DNA from: Falciphora oryzae
Lineage: Eukaryota; Ascomycota; Sordariomycetes; Magnaporthales; Magnaporthaceae
Assembly: GCA_000733355.1 (NCBI GenBank)
Contig: JNVV01000027.1
Span: 330,940-394,939 of the forward strand
Reading direction: 5' to 3'
Length of the DNA: 64,000 bases
Shown here: piece after piece, positions 10,833 to 23,100 of the stretch
How positions within the stretch are numbered: the first letter of the stretch is position 1
Layout of the letters: every line of letters starts with the position of its first letter
Position numbers and translations under genes: made by a program
The notes under the pieces: model-generated
Seen by the model: the letters and a program-made list of their open reading frames with translations, nothing else
Told to the model about the DNA's origin: nothing
Database searches by the model: none

Positions 10833-13109
10833 TTAAGCGGGAGACTTGCTGGGTGGGGCACCGCTGCCGTTCTGACGAGCGTCACCGCCGCTCACGGATA
10901 GGCCTCCCATGCCAGAGGACAGGAACGGGAAAGGATCGTTCTCATTTTGCGACGCATAGAAGCTGGAAGGTCCAGCCGACGCAGGGCCGTTGGTGGCAGA
11001 CTGAAATGCTGCCTCGGCGGCGCGGCTGTCGAATGGGCCAGCAGAGTGGATGCCAGGGGCTCCAGGACCGCCGAAGTGGGTGTTGATGGCCGGGTACGGG
11101 GCGGCACCCCCGCCGATGCCCGAGGGGAGGGCGTAGGTGCTGGGGGGCCCACCGAAGTGCTGACCATAGCCACCGCCGGACTGGAAGCCACCGCCTCCAC
11201 CAGAGAAGGGACCACCAGGGCCAGGGGTCCCGCCCATCGATGGCTGGTTCATGTTGTAGTTCGAGGGCGCATCGACCATGGGTGAGGGGTATCCAGAATC
11301 GCCGACAACAGCCGCGGTGGCACGGCTGGCGCCACAGCGAAGACAACACACGTTCTTGGCGAAGTTGTGGTACCCGCAGATCTCGTTGCCGCACTTCCAG
11401 TCGCCGGCACGGAAGGGCACGACGCCGCCACCGCCGCCCATACGGCCACCTCCGTGCATAGGGCCGTGGTGACCGCCGACATGTTGCGGAGGGGGCATCA
11501 TAGCCGGGGGACCGTAACCGCCATAGCCGCCGTAAGCCATGTCTCCGCCCGCAGGGCCAGAGTTGACCGCGGGATACGAGCACCTGAAACATGCTGTGCG
11601 GCGTTGGAAGTTAGAAAACCCGCATGACGGGCAGGTCCAGTCGCCCGGACGGGGACGGTTCTTGCTGGGCGGAAATGGGGTGAGAATTTCCGCCGCACGA
11701 TCAAGAACGCGGCTAGAAGAAGGCGAGACCTCGATGGCTTTTTCGTTGAGCGCTCTCCCGTTCATGCACAAGCTCTCGGCAGCCTGGTGGAGAAAAAGTA
11801 ACGTTAGATTCTGCTCTGCTTTCATGCCTTCCTTCGAGGAAATACATAGTATGGAGTCTAGGTGAGCTCCCCGTTGACAATAGCAACATGCGCAAACGTA
11901 CCTCCTCATGGGACGAGAAAACGGCAAAACCGGTGCCGGTGGGCTTGTGCTGTTCCGGGGTACGCAGCGTCCAAAAGGCGATGGGACGGCCTCCAAACTG
12001 AGTGAACCAACTTTCCAGCTCCGACTGCGTCGTGTCGTGGGGGAGCCCAGACATATGAAGGACCTTGCTGCGCTCGGAAAGGAAGGCGCGAACGTCGGCG
12101 CGGGCATCGAGCGGTCGGGCGAGCACGTCGGGGTGCTCCTGAAGGGGTTGCGACTTCCTAATCAGGCCACGCAGGACCCGGGCCAGCGTGACGGCCTCCT
12201 CCATGGCACGGCGAGGCGACGCCGGCGCCAGAGCCTGCAGATGGAACGGGAGGTTGTGCTTGATAGGAGCGCTCGACTGCACGGCCTCGACCTCGAGGGC
12301 AGCGCAGATGTTGGTCAGGGTCGACGTCGCAAAGGTCAGGGCCTCGGGGTGGTGCTGCAGCCACCGCTGATATTCCGTCCTCAGGTCGAACGTCCGGGAG
12401 TGTTGCAGGTACGGGGGTAGCACAACTGTCTTATCCCGAGCTTCGCGAGGAAGCTGAACGCGCAGATCCCATGCCTCAAACGTAACGAATACGAAGTCCA
12501 GGTTCTGTGAAGTCAGATGTTCGGAGGCAAAGGCGTCGAAGCGGTTGATGGCGTCCCGGAACGTGCCCGCGTTACGGACATGCTCCCATGTCAAGGTCGT
12601 CAGGCTGGCTATTGGGAGGCAAAGGTACGGTCAGCAGGAGTCCCGAGAGTTCGGTGGGCGGGTATTTTCGTCTAGCCCGTTTGCGCGAGAGTTGCCGACG
12701 AGCCACCAAGGTGGCTGCGGGTCAGGCGCAAACCGGTCGGACGCAGAGAACAAAGCCCCTCCGCGAGGTGGCGCAGAGGCCACATGGGGCGAGTAAACCT
12801 ACTGCAGAGAGGTGTGATCGGAGTGTTCACGGGCTTGACGAGCACGCTTTCGCGGTGAAGCTATGCGCCAGGGGGGAAAAAAGCTGGGTGTCAGGTTCCG
12901 TCGACGCCAAACTGGGGTCCCGGGCGGGAGAGCCTTTCTGTCCTCACCTCCTCCAGGGTCTTCGCGTCAAGCAGGATCCAGCCGAGCTCAATAACCTCGG
13001 CCGAGTCTTTGGTGACGTAGACGCCATGCTCGTCACAGGTGGTCGCGACGTGGATGACGACGTACCGATCCACGGCGAAGGGCGCCTGGATGTTCTGCGG
13101 GTTCGCCAT
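10833..13109 (-). CDS. NRP1: Nrp1/ARP-type RNA-binding protein (RNase-H-like domain, RRM, two RanBP2 zinc fingers)
   Basis: Four exons on the minus strand (13109-12948, 12860-12803, 12608-11902, 11783-10833) give 625 residues with consistent phases and GT-AG introns. Residues about 14-190 form a DEDDh exonuclease-like fold (YVVIHVATTCDE ... EVIELGWILLDAKTLEE ... VNTPITPLCTSLTTLTWEHV). The usual first catalytic Asp/Glu pair reads HVATT, so catalysis is doubtful. An RRM spans about 255-335 (VLHMSGLPHDTTQSELESWF, with GTGFAVFSS as RNP1). Two RanBP2-type zinc fingers follow: GDWTCPSCGFSNFQRRTACFRC (about 357-382, shown to its cysteines C-x2-C-x10-C-x2-C) and GDWKCGNEICGYHNFAKNVC region (about 436-462), in Gly/Pro-rich linkers. 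The same layout defines the yeast Nrp1 (asparagine-rich protein) family, known from stress-granule RNA binding. Confidence 0.92.
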
Positions 13110-16100
13110 GTTTGGGGTCGGGGCGGGCTTCGAACTGGGGCGGTTGGGCAAGCTGGCTGACAGACAGAAGCGTAGGGGCTCGGCGAAACGTGCTATATGC
13201 GGACAATTGGAGGCGGTCGTCAATATCGACGTCTCCCAGCAGTTGTCGGCGTCGAGGGACGGGGCAGCAAAAATTTTAGGGCTGTGGCTGGCGGCAGGCG
13301 TACCAGGGGAAGTCAAAAACCCGGGTTTGTTGCAGAGCTCGGGCTTCGGCGCAGCTGATGTGGTCAACGAACGATTAGGCGGCGCGTTCTGGAAGCAAAT
13401 GGGGCAGACGGAAGCCGGAGGCCAAAAAATAAAGAGGCAGAGGTGGAAGCTTGCAGGTGGTGGCTTCAGGAAAGCGTGAGCCACAGCGTCGGGATGCGGG
13501 CAACGTCAATCGGCGCCTTACCTTCCAAACAGTCCTCCACGGGATGACCTGCCTGTTCGACACAACCCTCGGAATCGGCGGAGCGAGCGGGCGATGGGAG
13601 GGCCGGGAGGTGAAGGGGAGGGCGGATAAGAGAAATAGGTGAGGCAAAAGAGTGTTGGGGGAACGAGTTGCGAGGTTGCGTGGAAAAAGCTGGCCGTGGT
13701 CGTTGACCTGGCGTGGGACCGTGGACGGGCGGGATTGGCGAGCAGCAGCAGCCGATGGAGCCCACAGTGGAGGAGCGCCCAAGGATTGCGAGCCAGTCCT
13801 CGACCACGAGCACAGGGCAGCAAATGACTGCTGTGCTTGGTAGTCTGCACAAGAAAGAGCGCTTGGCCCGTCGTGGGTCAGCGAGCACCAGAGGTACCTC
13901 ACCTACCAGCAGTCACCGATAATTACGAAACTCCCCCAGCGGCTCGGCAGCCGCCAGCGCCAACCAGGGCATGGCTCCCTTCAGGCGAGCCCGGAGACGA
14001 GCCCGAACCGTGCCATTTGCAATCTGCGGAAGGGGAGCCGAGGTTTTCTAGAATAATTGGCCTGGTAGGTACCCGCCGCACTAACAGCTCGAGGGCGGCG
14101 CTGGAGCTGTGCTCAAAAAAAAAAAAAGCGCTGCGACAACGACGACGGTGGACAGGGGAAGCTGTCTGGCGCTGGCCTAGCGTCCAGAGGGTAAACGCCG
14201 GAGCTACTTTCCTGCGCGGTAACACAGTAACAGCAACAGAAACAACAACAGCAGCAGCAACAAGCTCTGTGCTGTGCTTCCTTCATTTGCAAAGGCACCT
14301 ACGCGACGCTCTTGGTCTGCCCTACCGCAACCCTGCCTAAATTCCTGATTGACTGTTTCATTCGAACTCTGTCTAGTCCAAGTTCCAATCAAAAAAGGGG
14401 GGACCGAGGGACGGCCTGCTCGTCCGGGACACGCGGTGCAAATCTGCACAGAGCTTCAGCCATTTTTTCCTGATGGAGATGGCCCACCTCCCCTAAGCTC
14501 TGCGCGCCGGCTGGCTGGGCTTCGTTCGGAGGCTTTGTGCGTGGTTTGTCCGCCCCAACGACCGCGAGTTCAACAGACACGGAATCAAATTGCAAATGGA
14601 AAATCAAGGTTCCAAGACAAGACGGTTCCGGGTAGCGACCGTCTGCGTCCCCGAATCGAACAGCCGCCGTCTGCAAATTCCCCGATCCAGCCTAGCCAGC
14701 AGGCAGCCCGCCTGATCGCTGGCGCCTCGACAAACCAGGCGTGTGTCCTCGAAGGGGAGGCGGCCAGCAGCAGTAGATCCATGTGCTGTTACGTCAAAAT
14801 CGGGACACCCATCGGCAGGCCAACAACACGGTTTGGCCCCTTTTCTTGCTTTTTTTTTTTTTTTTCCCTCCCGTCGATTGTCTCAGACCCACGAGTGCTG
14901 GCTTCGACACATTAGAGACATCCACAAACTGTTCAGCGGTTTGACCGCCTCTCCGTGAGCTGCTGCAGAACAACGACGCCACACCGGGCCGGGAGCCCAG
15001 GTTACAGGCCAGCTTTTTGTTCCTGAATCAAACGGCCCGGCAACGGCAAGGGAACGAACCGTTCGCCTCATCAAACTTGGCCTGTATATGCACACATCCA
15101 ACGCCGTCCACCACCACCACCACCGCGCGTGGCCATCTCGGATTCCTTGACCGTTCCCGGCGACGACAAGCCGAACCCGCCCCTCTCACCAAGCTCAACG
15201 CGCGTGCGCCGCGTGCGTGGCGCGTGCGTCTTGATGCATGGGGCCCATCCACCGCGGCCCGCCGTCCTGGCCCGCAACTGTGGTAAAGTGGCCTGGGGGT
15301 TGGTCTGTGTGCCTGCGCAGGGTAAGTCCTCCGTGCCGGGGAATGCAGGCGGACGAGACGCACACGCACATGCTCGCACGGGCACATGTCTGAATAAGGG
15401 AGTGGTTCATTTTGTGATACTCAAAAGCACGCGGCCTTGCTGGGCGGAAATAGCCCCAGATTCTCCGATGCGAGGGCGAACAGACACAAGCCCAACACGG
15501 ACGGACGTCTGCAGGCACTTTTCGAAGGCTTCCATCGGACATTTTCCCCAGACCACTAATCTCGCTAGTTGATTGTAGAAACTGTCGGACAGCGGGGACG
15601 TTTTTCGTTGATATACGCAGGTACTAATGGCATCGTGCGGCACGATCCCTCAGCTTACCATGCACAAGTGCGTTCTCGCCACGCTAACCACAACAGCACT
15701 TGCACGGCCCACCAAGGACGTGGCCGGGTTCGGTGCCATCGAGTATCCCGTTGTGCCCGCCTAGTTGAAAGCGATCTGACAAAGTCGTTTGGGCTCGAGA
15801 GAGCTTGTTCAACCTGTCCATCGACCTTAGAAACGGCTTTCTCGATCAGGCTTGCTGCCATGACAAGATGCTGGTCAGAGAGGTGCACTCAGGGGTGGAC
15901 TGGGGGATCAACCCATCACTTGTCAGCCTGGTCTTCTGAAACCCACGACACATGGCGGCAGGCAATTTTGCCGGGTCCCCTCAGCAGATGCAGCATGGAG
16001 AGACCTTGTCCCAGACTCGTGCCCGGTGCGCACCAGCACGCCAGACCGTATAACCTTGCAGTTATGATAGTGATGTGCATAACCGTGGTAAACAAGGCAC

Positions 16101-16654
16101 AGCATTGACATCCCATGAAGGAGCAGGATTGACCATGGCAAATTTCAGATGTGCTTCGGTCCCGCCTCTCAACGGCCATCCATTGGGAAGCTCTCCGGTA
16201 GCGCCTCGCGTTTGGGTTTAGCACCCGCTGTGGCTCTGTCCTTGTTCAGTCCAGGGACGCAACGGTAATTCCCCGCGGCCCGCCCGGACGGTGCACCGTG
16301 CGGGGTGACCGCTTGGCCAAGCGGATGGGAACAGGCCAATTTGCAGGGCAGCTCAAATGCCTTTGGCGTCCGGCGGGAAGGGTAGAAAGAATGCTATACG
16401 CATAGGAGACGGGCAATGCCATCCCAGTAGTTGGAAGCAGATAGAGATGAACAGTGAACATATTCAATAGGGTGATGGCTTGAGGAACACTCAAAAGGTC
16501 GATGATGGAACAATCCGAGTACAGTGCCGGCCAGAGGCGCTCACTCGACTGGAACCATTGTTTTATTGCGGGCTTGCGGAGCCGGTGCTGGGCACATCTT
16601 TGTCGGGACCAGACTCAAAAGGCGGCTCCTCCAACTGGTGTAGTGACACAAAAA

Positions 16655-16795
16655 GGATACAGAAAAGGATACAGAAAAGGATACAGAAAAGGATACAGAA
16701 AAGGATACAGAAAAGGATATAGAAAAGGATACAGAAAAGAATCAAGACAATGAGGGTGCCGCCTTTTTTTTTTTTTTTTTTTTATTGCGAACTAC
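16655..16795 (+). repeat. 12-bp minisatellite GGATACAGAAAA x7 with conserved 3' flank
   Basis: Seven perfect or near-perfect GGATACAGAAAA units (16655-16738; unit six has GGATATAGAAAA). They are followed by AATCAAGACAATGAGGGTGC, CGCC, a 20-nt T run and ATTGCGAAC. The same flank in diverged form follows the purine-rich tract at 27458-27620, so the two are copies of one dispersed element. Confidence 0.75.
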
Positions 16796-17083
16796 CTAGT
16801 AGGAGAAACATCCAGACGGATGGGGCCACCCGGTCATCAGACGAACCCAAACCCCCGAATCTCGCGACCGCAGGCGGCCGGCTATCCCGAGAAGCCTCGC
16901 GGCAAGGCGGACCTTGGCTTTGGGGGCTGATTTCGAACCAAAAATCCCATATGCGTGGCGACGAAACGGTTATTTTCATCAGGTGCTTCCACGTCAGCCT
17001 CAGGTGGCTGGCGCCGCTATTGAACATGCATTGATGGCTGCCGTTGACGTTCCCCAAATAAATCCTGCAGCCCGTGTAAACTG

Positions 17084-17331
17084 CACAACCGGGCTAGTTA
17101 GAACACCTAGAACTTGTGGTTGGTATCCCCTAAGTTATATATTTAGGATAGAGGAGATAGGAAGTGAAATAGGAAATAGGAAGTAGGAAAAGATACTGGT
17201 GATCAAAAAGGATATAGGAAATAGCAAAGGATATAGGAAACAGGAAAGGAGACCTACAGCCTACAGGATAAGTTCCGGCGATGGTGGTCTAATTAGCGTT
17301 ATCGGAACTACATATTCTTATTTGAGCGCCG
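17084..17331 (+). repeat. Dispersed repeat with internal purine minisatellite, copy 2
   Basis: Plus-strand copy of the element at 1585-1845: CTGCACAACCGGGCTAGTTA, GAACACCTAGAAC, GGAGATAGGAAGTGA, then GGAAATAGGAAG/GGATATAGGAAA units, ending ATCGGAACTACATATTCTTA and TTTGAGCGCCG. The order of blocks and the total length (about 250 bp) match copy 1, with many point differences. Confidence 0.6.
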
Positions 17332-17695
17332 TGCCCGTTGCTGCCTTCAGTGGAATCAGACTCCTGGCACGTGCGTTGTCACGAAACTTGAGCATCGTCA
17401 GCACACCTACGTCATGCATGAGCAATGCCATCTACCACAAACATTCCGCGGCCAAAGTTAACACTCGTGATATTGCCTACCAGCCAGCCACGCCACACGG
17501 ACTCCCATTTAGCACTCAGTTCGTCTGTTACAAAAAGCCTGCCAGGCACTCCACCTCTGCCACTTCTGCCCGTCCGGGCTGCCCCTCATTGTTGATCTAC
17601 GCTTTCTCGACCTCCCAAGCAGACTCTGACTATTCACAACAAACAACGCAGACACCGAGTCAATCAGGAATTTATCACGAACGCACGAACGCACG

Positions 17696-18208
17696 ATGGG
17701 TGCCATCTCTGCTGTCTTCCTGGTCCTCGTCACCATCCTCTGTGCGTTGGATCTGACTCGCACCACTTCCCGCACTGCAATGCCGAAAGCTAACATGGTC
17801 CCTTTTCCAAACCCCTCACGGCAGTCCCGCCTCTGGGTGTTTGGATGGTCGCGGGCTGTGGCGCTGATCTGTTTGTCAACATCTGTCTGACGCTTTTGGG
17901 GTGCGTACAAATACCCCTCTGTCTCGGGAACTCCCATTCGGGGCAACAACACCCCTTGCCACCCCTTCGGCCTCTCCCCAGCCAACCAGCGTCAAGGGGG
18001 GTTACTTGGGACGGGACGGAGCTGACCCGCTTCCTTTAGGTACATCCCGGGGCATCTTCACGCCTTCTACATCGAGTACGTCTACTACGACCGCCGCGAG
18101 CAGGCCAGGGAAGGCCGCTTCGCCTCGGGCCCCGCCCCCGGAATCTACAGCGACAACGTTCAGACCGGCGGTGGTGGCTACGGCACCATTGTGGAGCCGA
18201 CCCGTTAA
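17696..18208 (+). CDS. PMP3: Pmp3 / UPF0057 plasma-membrane proteolipid
   Basis: Small hydrophobic membrane protein of the Pmp3/RCI2 family, linked in yeast to membrane potential and salt tolerance. Exons 17696-17741, 17825-17900 and 18040-18208 join in frame to 96 residues. Two membrane helices are evident: residues about 3-22 (AVFLVLVTILFPPLGVWMV overlapping the exon-1/2 junction, with the PPLGV motif) and about 27-40 (ADLFVNICLTLLG). The family's YIPGHLHAFYIEY signature is created across the second splice. A hydrophilic tail (YYDRREQ ... GGGGYGTIVEPTR) extends the yeast-length core, as in other filamentous fungi. All introns are GT-AG. No other product fits. Confidence 0.93.
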
Positions 18209-20829
18209 GGTCGCTGGAGCATTTTGGGACCGAGCATTATGAGGTGGGCTTTTCCTCGGCCTTCCATGGCCCGCCTGCTGTCGAGACTGCACGACACAGC
18301 CATCGCAGGCTTAAAAGGAGGATAAGCTCCTGACGTGGGCCTCTGAAAGTTGGAAAGCTTGGATCGGCAGGGGCGGATGGGCTTCCCCAGAGGGATATGG
18401 GACCACAGCTTGTGAGGCCTGGCACAGGCATGCACACTACGTATCATTTCTTGCATGGAAAACACGAGAACATGTTTTTGTTCCTCCCCCGCTCGAGCTT
18501 GCAGTGTAGATTTGCGCGGGGCGTGTGGTTATCTGGTCTTGGGAGGACGGTTCGGGGAGACTGCAGCTGTTGCACAGCCGGCTGGAAGCCAAGAGATACG
18601 TGGCAAGCACACGAGACTTTCAACATGTCCGCCATAGTTCGAGGCTAGGAACCACATAATAAACGGGCGGCGTGCACGCGGGCGAATCGGGGTCTAGCAG
18701 TGAGAGGCTGCCCAGACGGAATCAGCGATGAAGCGTAATAACGGCTCTGTATTTGTTCGCGCTCACCGGCCTGCCTTGCATGCCAACAGGACAACGCCTA
18801 GGTGCATCAGGATGTGAGTGAAAAAAAAGGAGCACAGCGGAGGGTGGGCAGTGTCGGTTCCATCCCCTCTCCTGCAAGGGATCGGTACATGTAGGTGAGT
18901 GCTGGCGTCTGCAGATTGGGTCGAGAAGCCGTGTGATACCGCGTGGACCGAAACTCGTAGCGGAATGGGATATTGATTGCTGCCCTCGGGTTTCGTCCTC
19001 GCAACACTTTCCAGGGCACCCGCCCTCGCTCGGAGGCACGGGAGGGGAAGGGGCGCGCCGGGAAGGGACATCCTTGTCACTGCCATTCCAAGGCACGTAC
19101 GCACATAGGGTTCCCGCGTCGGTGGGCGAGGTAGGACAGAGCTGCAAACACGGTTTGTACCATCGCCAAGCGGCTGGGACGGGAAGGTGGCGGGTATTTT
19201 GTACAGGGTGGAGGGATGGTGCATGTGGGTGATATGGTAATAAGGAGAAGGGTGACGACGATTATGTGAGGGACATGTGCGTCGACCTGCCTACATGGAC
19301 AGGGACAACACATACAATTTCGCTCTAGAATGCAACGCGGATGCTTCTTACCGCGGAAAAGGCAGGGCCGAGGATTCGCGCAAATCCTGCTTACTGGGCG
19401 GCCAACAAGGTCTAGATGCACCTCTTTGAACTTGAGGATCGGCCTGCCTCGGGGTCACAAGGCTGTGGGGCGGACTTGCACACTCGCGCCATTGAACGAA
19501 GCAATGGCAGTTGAGCAGCAGCAGCAGCGGCGGCAGCAGCAACAACAACGATAGCAAAAATCACATTGCTTCCAGCGCCCGCTTGGCTCGTGAGAATGGA
19601 GTCCGGACGTGCATAACGCAATCGCCAATCGCTCCTCTCTAGCCAGTCCGGCTCCAGGCCGAGGGACTCGGGACCACCAGAATCGACCCTTTCGCAGACA
19701 GCCACGACTGCCTGCAGCACGCATAGCCCCGCGCCCGGCCAATGGCGTCGGGGCTGTGGCCAATTCATCCTCGGCGCGCCAATCGTCATCCAGCAGGCAG
19801 AGCGCAACCGCGACCACGAGCAAATTCTTTTCGTTGATAGGGGGGCCCGAGAGGAGAAATCGGAGAGAGCGGCGGGGATCCGCGCCAGAGATTGGCTCGT
19901 GGGTAAATTCAACAGAAACCAAAACCACATTGGAGAAGCAATGAGCGAACGGAAAGGCGAGAAAGGCCGGGTACCACAGACAGCCCAGGGGGCTTTTTAT
20001 TTTTCTTCACTTTCAGAGAGCCTCTCCCGACCTCCATCGTCCTTCATCTGATCAAATGCCTGGTTTCGACCTTCTCAGCTCACCCTCCCAACAGCCGAGC
20101 AGCTGCGGGCAGCCACAGCACGACGCTTCGTGCTGAAAGTCTGGTTCGGGCTTATCAGCACGGTACGGGGCCACAATATCCACCAAATAAGCTCGCGCAG
20201 CATTGACCAGATTGAGTTCCCCACATGGGATTTTGACAACACATCAAGCGGGAGCTCGTACCACCGAGCTTGGTTGCTTCCCCTGGCTCTTCCTCAATCC
20301 CTTTCCGTCGTCCACCTCCACCCCCTCATCGTTTCCGTCGTCTTGCAGCCGAGCACTCGAGAGGGGACCCGGGACTGGAGGGCTGGGCTGGCTTGCTGAG
20401 ACACACGGAGTCAACCATGTCTCTGGCGAATCTGCAGCCACTGCCGCCGCAACAGTGAGCAATCTGAGACAAAGCCGCAGCATCAGGGAGAAGACTGGGA
20501 AGGGGACCAGCCAGAGACCCCCAATCCAAAAACCCCGCCGTGCAGCTACGCGTGCCCAGCTCCAGCTCACACACTCGCCGCGCCGCGACGGATTCCCACG
20601 CCCGCACATACGCCCAGCGCTGCCGCCCTCCTTCGCTGGCGTGCATGCCAGGTGCTACCACTCGACGGGAGAGAAAATAGCAAAGAAAAAAAAAAAAAAG
20701 AAAGAATAATTTTTTTTTTGTCTCCTGCAATTCCCTCCCATCATACGACGACGCAAGGCGCCCCCCCTTTTTCCCACCCCCTTTCCCTCCTGGGGACCGG
20801 CAGGCCCTCGGGGATTGGATGCCGCCACC
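18209..20829. other. Intergenic region, PMP3 3' side and promoter of the next gene
   Basis: 2.6 kb with no supportable coding sequence. A short imperfect CAG/CGG/CAA repeat lies near 19515-19550, poly(A) and poly(T) near 20685-20719. It probably holds a long promoter and 5' UTR for the gene at 20830. Confidence 0.5.
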
Positions 20830-23100
20830 ATGCAGAGTATAAATAACAGGACACACGTCCGCGGGCCGCCCGAGCAGAGGGCCGCGCCCGATGCGCGCAT
20901 GGTCAGCGTCGTCGCTGGCCGTGACTGTGGTCCTTCGTCATCGCCCTCGCCCAGGCTATACAGGCCCTTCACTCCCACCACCACCACCTCCACCTCCTCG
21001 CCCCGGACACACCCTGCGACCCCCGGCCATCCTCCGCTCCGCAGCGGCGCTGCTGGCATCGTCTTCCGGACCTCGCCGCCACCCAAGCAGCGGCCGGGCT
21101 CCTCACCTTCCTCAACTCGGCCGACAACGACAACGGCACCAGCAACGAAACGGGGTCCTCTGCCACATTCGTTCCCGCTCTTTTTCGGCGCCGCCAGCAA
21201 CCAGTCGTCTGCATCGATCGCGCCCTCGACCGCCGAGGTCAGGCCCGCCCCGGTCGACGGTGGCACCGCCGCCCTGCGCGAGCTGAACACGAACTTCCCC
21301 TCCAACGTCTACCGGCACATCTCGGCCAAGTCATCGGGCGCCCAGAGCACGACGTACTCGCAGCCCGTCATTGTGAGGACGTATAACGGGCCATACGGCG
21401 GAGGTAATAACAATCGTAACAACAGCGGCAGCCGACCCGTTACGACCCGGACGCCTCTCCCGGCATCCTCGGACTTTGCCAACGGGGCCAGGACGGCTCA
21501 AAACTCTGGGCAGATACTCGCTGGCAAGGATAATACCAGTGACAGCAGCAGAAAAGACGGCAACAACGACGACAGCGGCAGCAAGGAGAATGGCGTGGTG
21601 AACGACCTCTGGACGTCGACCAGCCATCCCCCATCCAAGCCCAACATGCCGCGCCACCACCCTCCGGCGCCCAAGAAGCGGGGATTTCCGCTGACGCTTC
21701 CCTGGCAGCGCGATCGGTCGTCCGGTGACGACGGCAGCGGCATCCATGGCGGCGGGGCCGCGGCGGAGAGGCCAAAGTACCCTCCTCTCGAGGCCTTCAC
21801 CATGAAGGGCATCATAAAGGCGGAGCGGTTTACCCAGAGCGAGCTTGACGTCTCACTCGACCAGATAGCAGAGCTGTATGCCCGGAGCAGATACAGCCTG
21901 AGCAACCAGTATGAGGTGCATGTGACGCCACACGGCTCCGGTGTCGACTTTGCCGAGCCCGGCGTAACCGCTGCGGTCGGAGTCGGTCGCAGGAAAGCGG
22001 GGAGCGCGGCCAGCAGCGTCGGAGGGTCGCACTACCCCAGTAGCCACCGCAGCGGCAGTGTGCGAAGGTACCACGGCCACCAGTTGATCGGCCCCACGCT
22101 GCAGGCGACGTGGTCTGAGGACGAGGCGGACGAGTCGCCGGTGGCGGCCGCGTCGGTGTCTACCTCGGGCGTGGCGGCCAGGTCGCACCGCAAGCGGAGG
22201 AGCGGTGGCGGCGGTGGCGGCGGTGGCCAGAGGAGGAAGAGCGCAGCGTACGGCACGCTTGAGACAATTATGTCCAGCAGCCGCTCGTCGTCTGAGGACA
22301 AGGAGAAGAAAAAGTCGGCTTCAGAGCTGACTGAAGAGGTTCGCGGGCGCGCCGAGCGTGCCGCGGGCCGCAAGAACGGCAAGTATGGTGAAGGCGGAGG
22401 CACAGCCAATGGACAACAGGCAGATCCACCTCAGACGACGGCTCGTGGCATCGATGGACGCCAGGTGAGCAGGCGGGACGATGAGAGCATGAGAGACCAG
22501 CAGGCAGGCGGTGGTGGCGGGTCGCCTAGTAAAAGAAAGGGTTCGGCTTCGTTTGCGCACGCCGTAATCGACAGCTCCAGATCGCGGCACGACTCGACGT
22601 CGCCCAGGGGCTCAGCCTCGGCGCTGGTTAGCGAGCCTGCGCTACCGCAGACCTCGACTGGCGAGGTGGAGAGCCGGACTACTGTGGCTCTGGGCACCGA
22701 TGACGCGAGGGAGCGTGCCCACCACGCGAAGCACACTGGCGGCGGCGGCGGCGGCGGCAGCCAACAGCCGCAGCTAGCGCAGCCCCAGGACGGACTTGAT
22801 GCAGCGACCAGCCGTGCCGTGGCGACTACAGCCTTGCCGGCACCGCAGTTGGCTCGCAGAAACAGCCTCCTAAAGCAGGAGCCCGTCACGGCGGTCGTTG
22901 CGACAGCGGCGACGGCCCAGGACCCGCGGGCGGGCGGTGGCGGCCTGCTCGCGGGCCTGAACGGCTGGATCCCGTGGCGCGGATCCGCCGCGTCCCAATC
23001 CCAGCAGCAGCCCAGCGCGGCTACGGATGGGCTGCGGGACCTGCTCAAGAGCGTGGACAAGAAGACTGCCAAGGGCAAGGGGGTGGAGCGGCTAGGCTGA
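20830..23100 (+). CDS. Disordered hypothetical protein with one conserved segment
   Basis: A single-exon 756-residue ORF. ATG 20830 sits in an ideal context (GCCGCCACCATG), so the in-frame upstream codons, which have no ATG, are ignored. Most of the chain is low-complexity (Ser/Gly/Ala/Arg, Gly runs near 22200-22230 and 22738-22762). One stretch around residues 317-370 looks folded and conserved (YPPLEAFTMKGIIKAERF, then a helix SELDVSLDQIAELYARSRY). A basic SKRKG patch and a WIPWRG motif lie toward the C-terminus. No known domain was recognised. Phosphoregulation or scaffolding is possible but not shown. Confidence 0.7.
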   Translation: MQSINNRTHVRGPPEQRAAPDARMVSVVAGRDCGPSSSPSPRLYRPFTPTTTTSTSSPRTHPATPGHPPLRSGAAGIVFRTSPPPKQRPGSSPSSTRPTTTTAPATKRGPLPHSFPLFFGAASNQSSASIAPSTAEVRPAPVDGGTAALRELNTNFPSNVYRHISAKSSGAQSTTYSQPVIVRTYNGPYGGGNNNRNNSGSRPVTTRTPLPASSDFANGARTAQNSGQILAGKDNTSDSSRKDGNNDDSGSKENGVVNDLWTSTSHPPSKPNMPRHHPPAPKKRGFPLTLPWQRDRSSGDDGSGIHGGGAAAERPKYPPLEAFTMKGIIKAERFTQSELDVSLDQIAELYARSRYSLSNQYEVHVTPHGSGVDFAEPGVTAAVGVGRRKAGSAASSVGGSHYPSSHRSGSVRRYHGHQLIGPTLQATWSEDEADESPVAAASVSTSGVAARSHRKRRSGGGGGGGGQRRKSAAYGTLETIMSSSRSSSEDKEKKKSASELTEEVRGRAERAAGRKNGKYGEGGGTANGQQADPPQTTARGIDGRQVSRRDDESMRDQQAGGGGGSPSKRKGSASFAHAVIDSSRSRHDSTSPRGSASALVSEPALPQTSTGEVESRTTVALGTDDARERAHHAKHTGGGGGGGSQQPQLAQPQDGLDAATSRAVATTALPAPQLARRNSLLKQEPVTAVVATAATAQDPRAGGGGLLAGLNGWIPWRGSAASQSQQQPSAATDGLRDLLKSVDKKTAKGKGVERLG

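Larger units (their letters stand above)
13110..17695. other. Long intergenic region between NRP1 and PMP3
   Basis: 4.6 kb without a supportable gene. It should hold the divergent promoters. It contains CAA/CAG-type microsatellite sequence (14226-14260), a CCA-type run (15105-15124), a poly(T) at 16764-16783, and the minisatellite repeats at 16655-16795 and 17084-17331 described separately. A 5' leader intron or an unrecognised noncoding RNA cannot be excluded. Confidence 0.5.

Noticed and set aside
16655..16738. CRISPR-like array
   Set aside because: Units are contiguous 12-mers with no spacers in a eukaryotic genome. It is a minisatellite.
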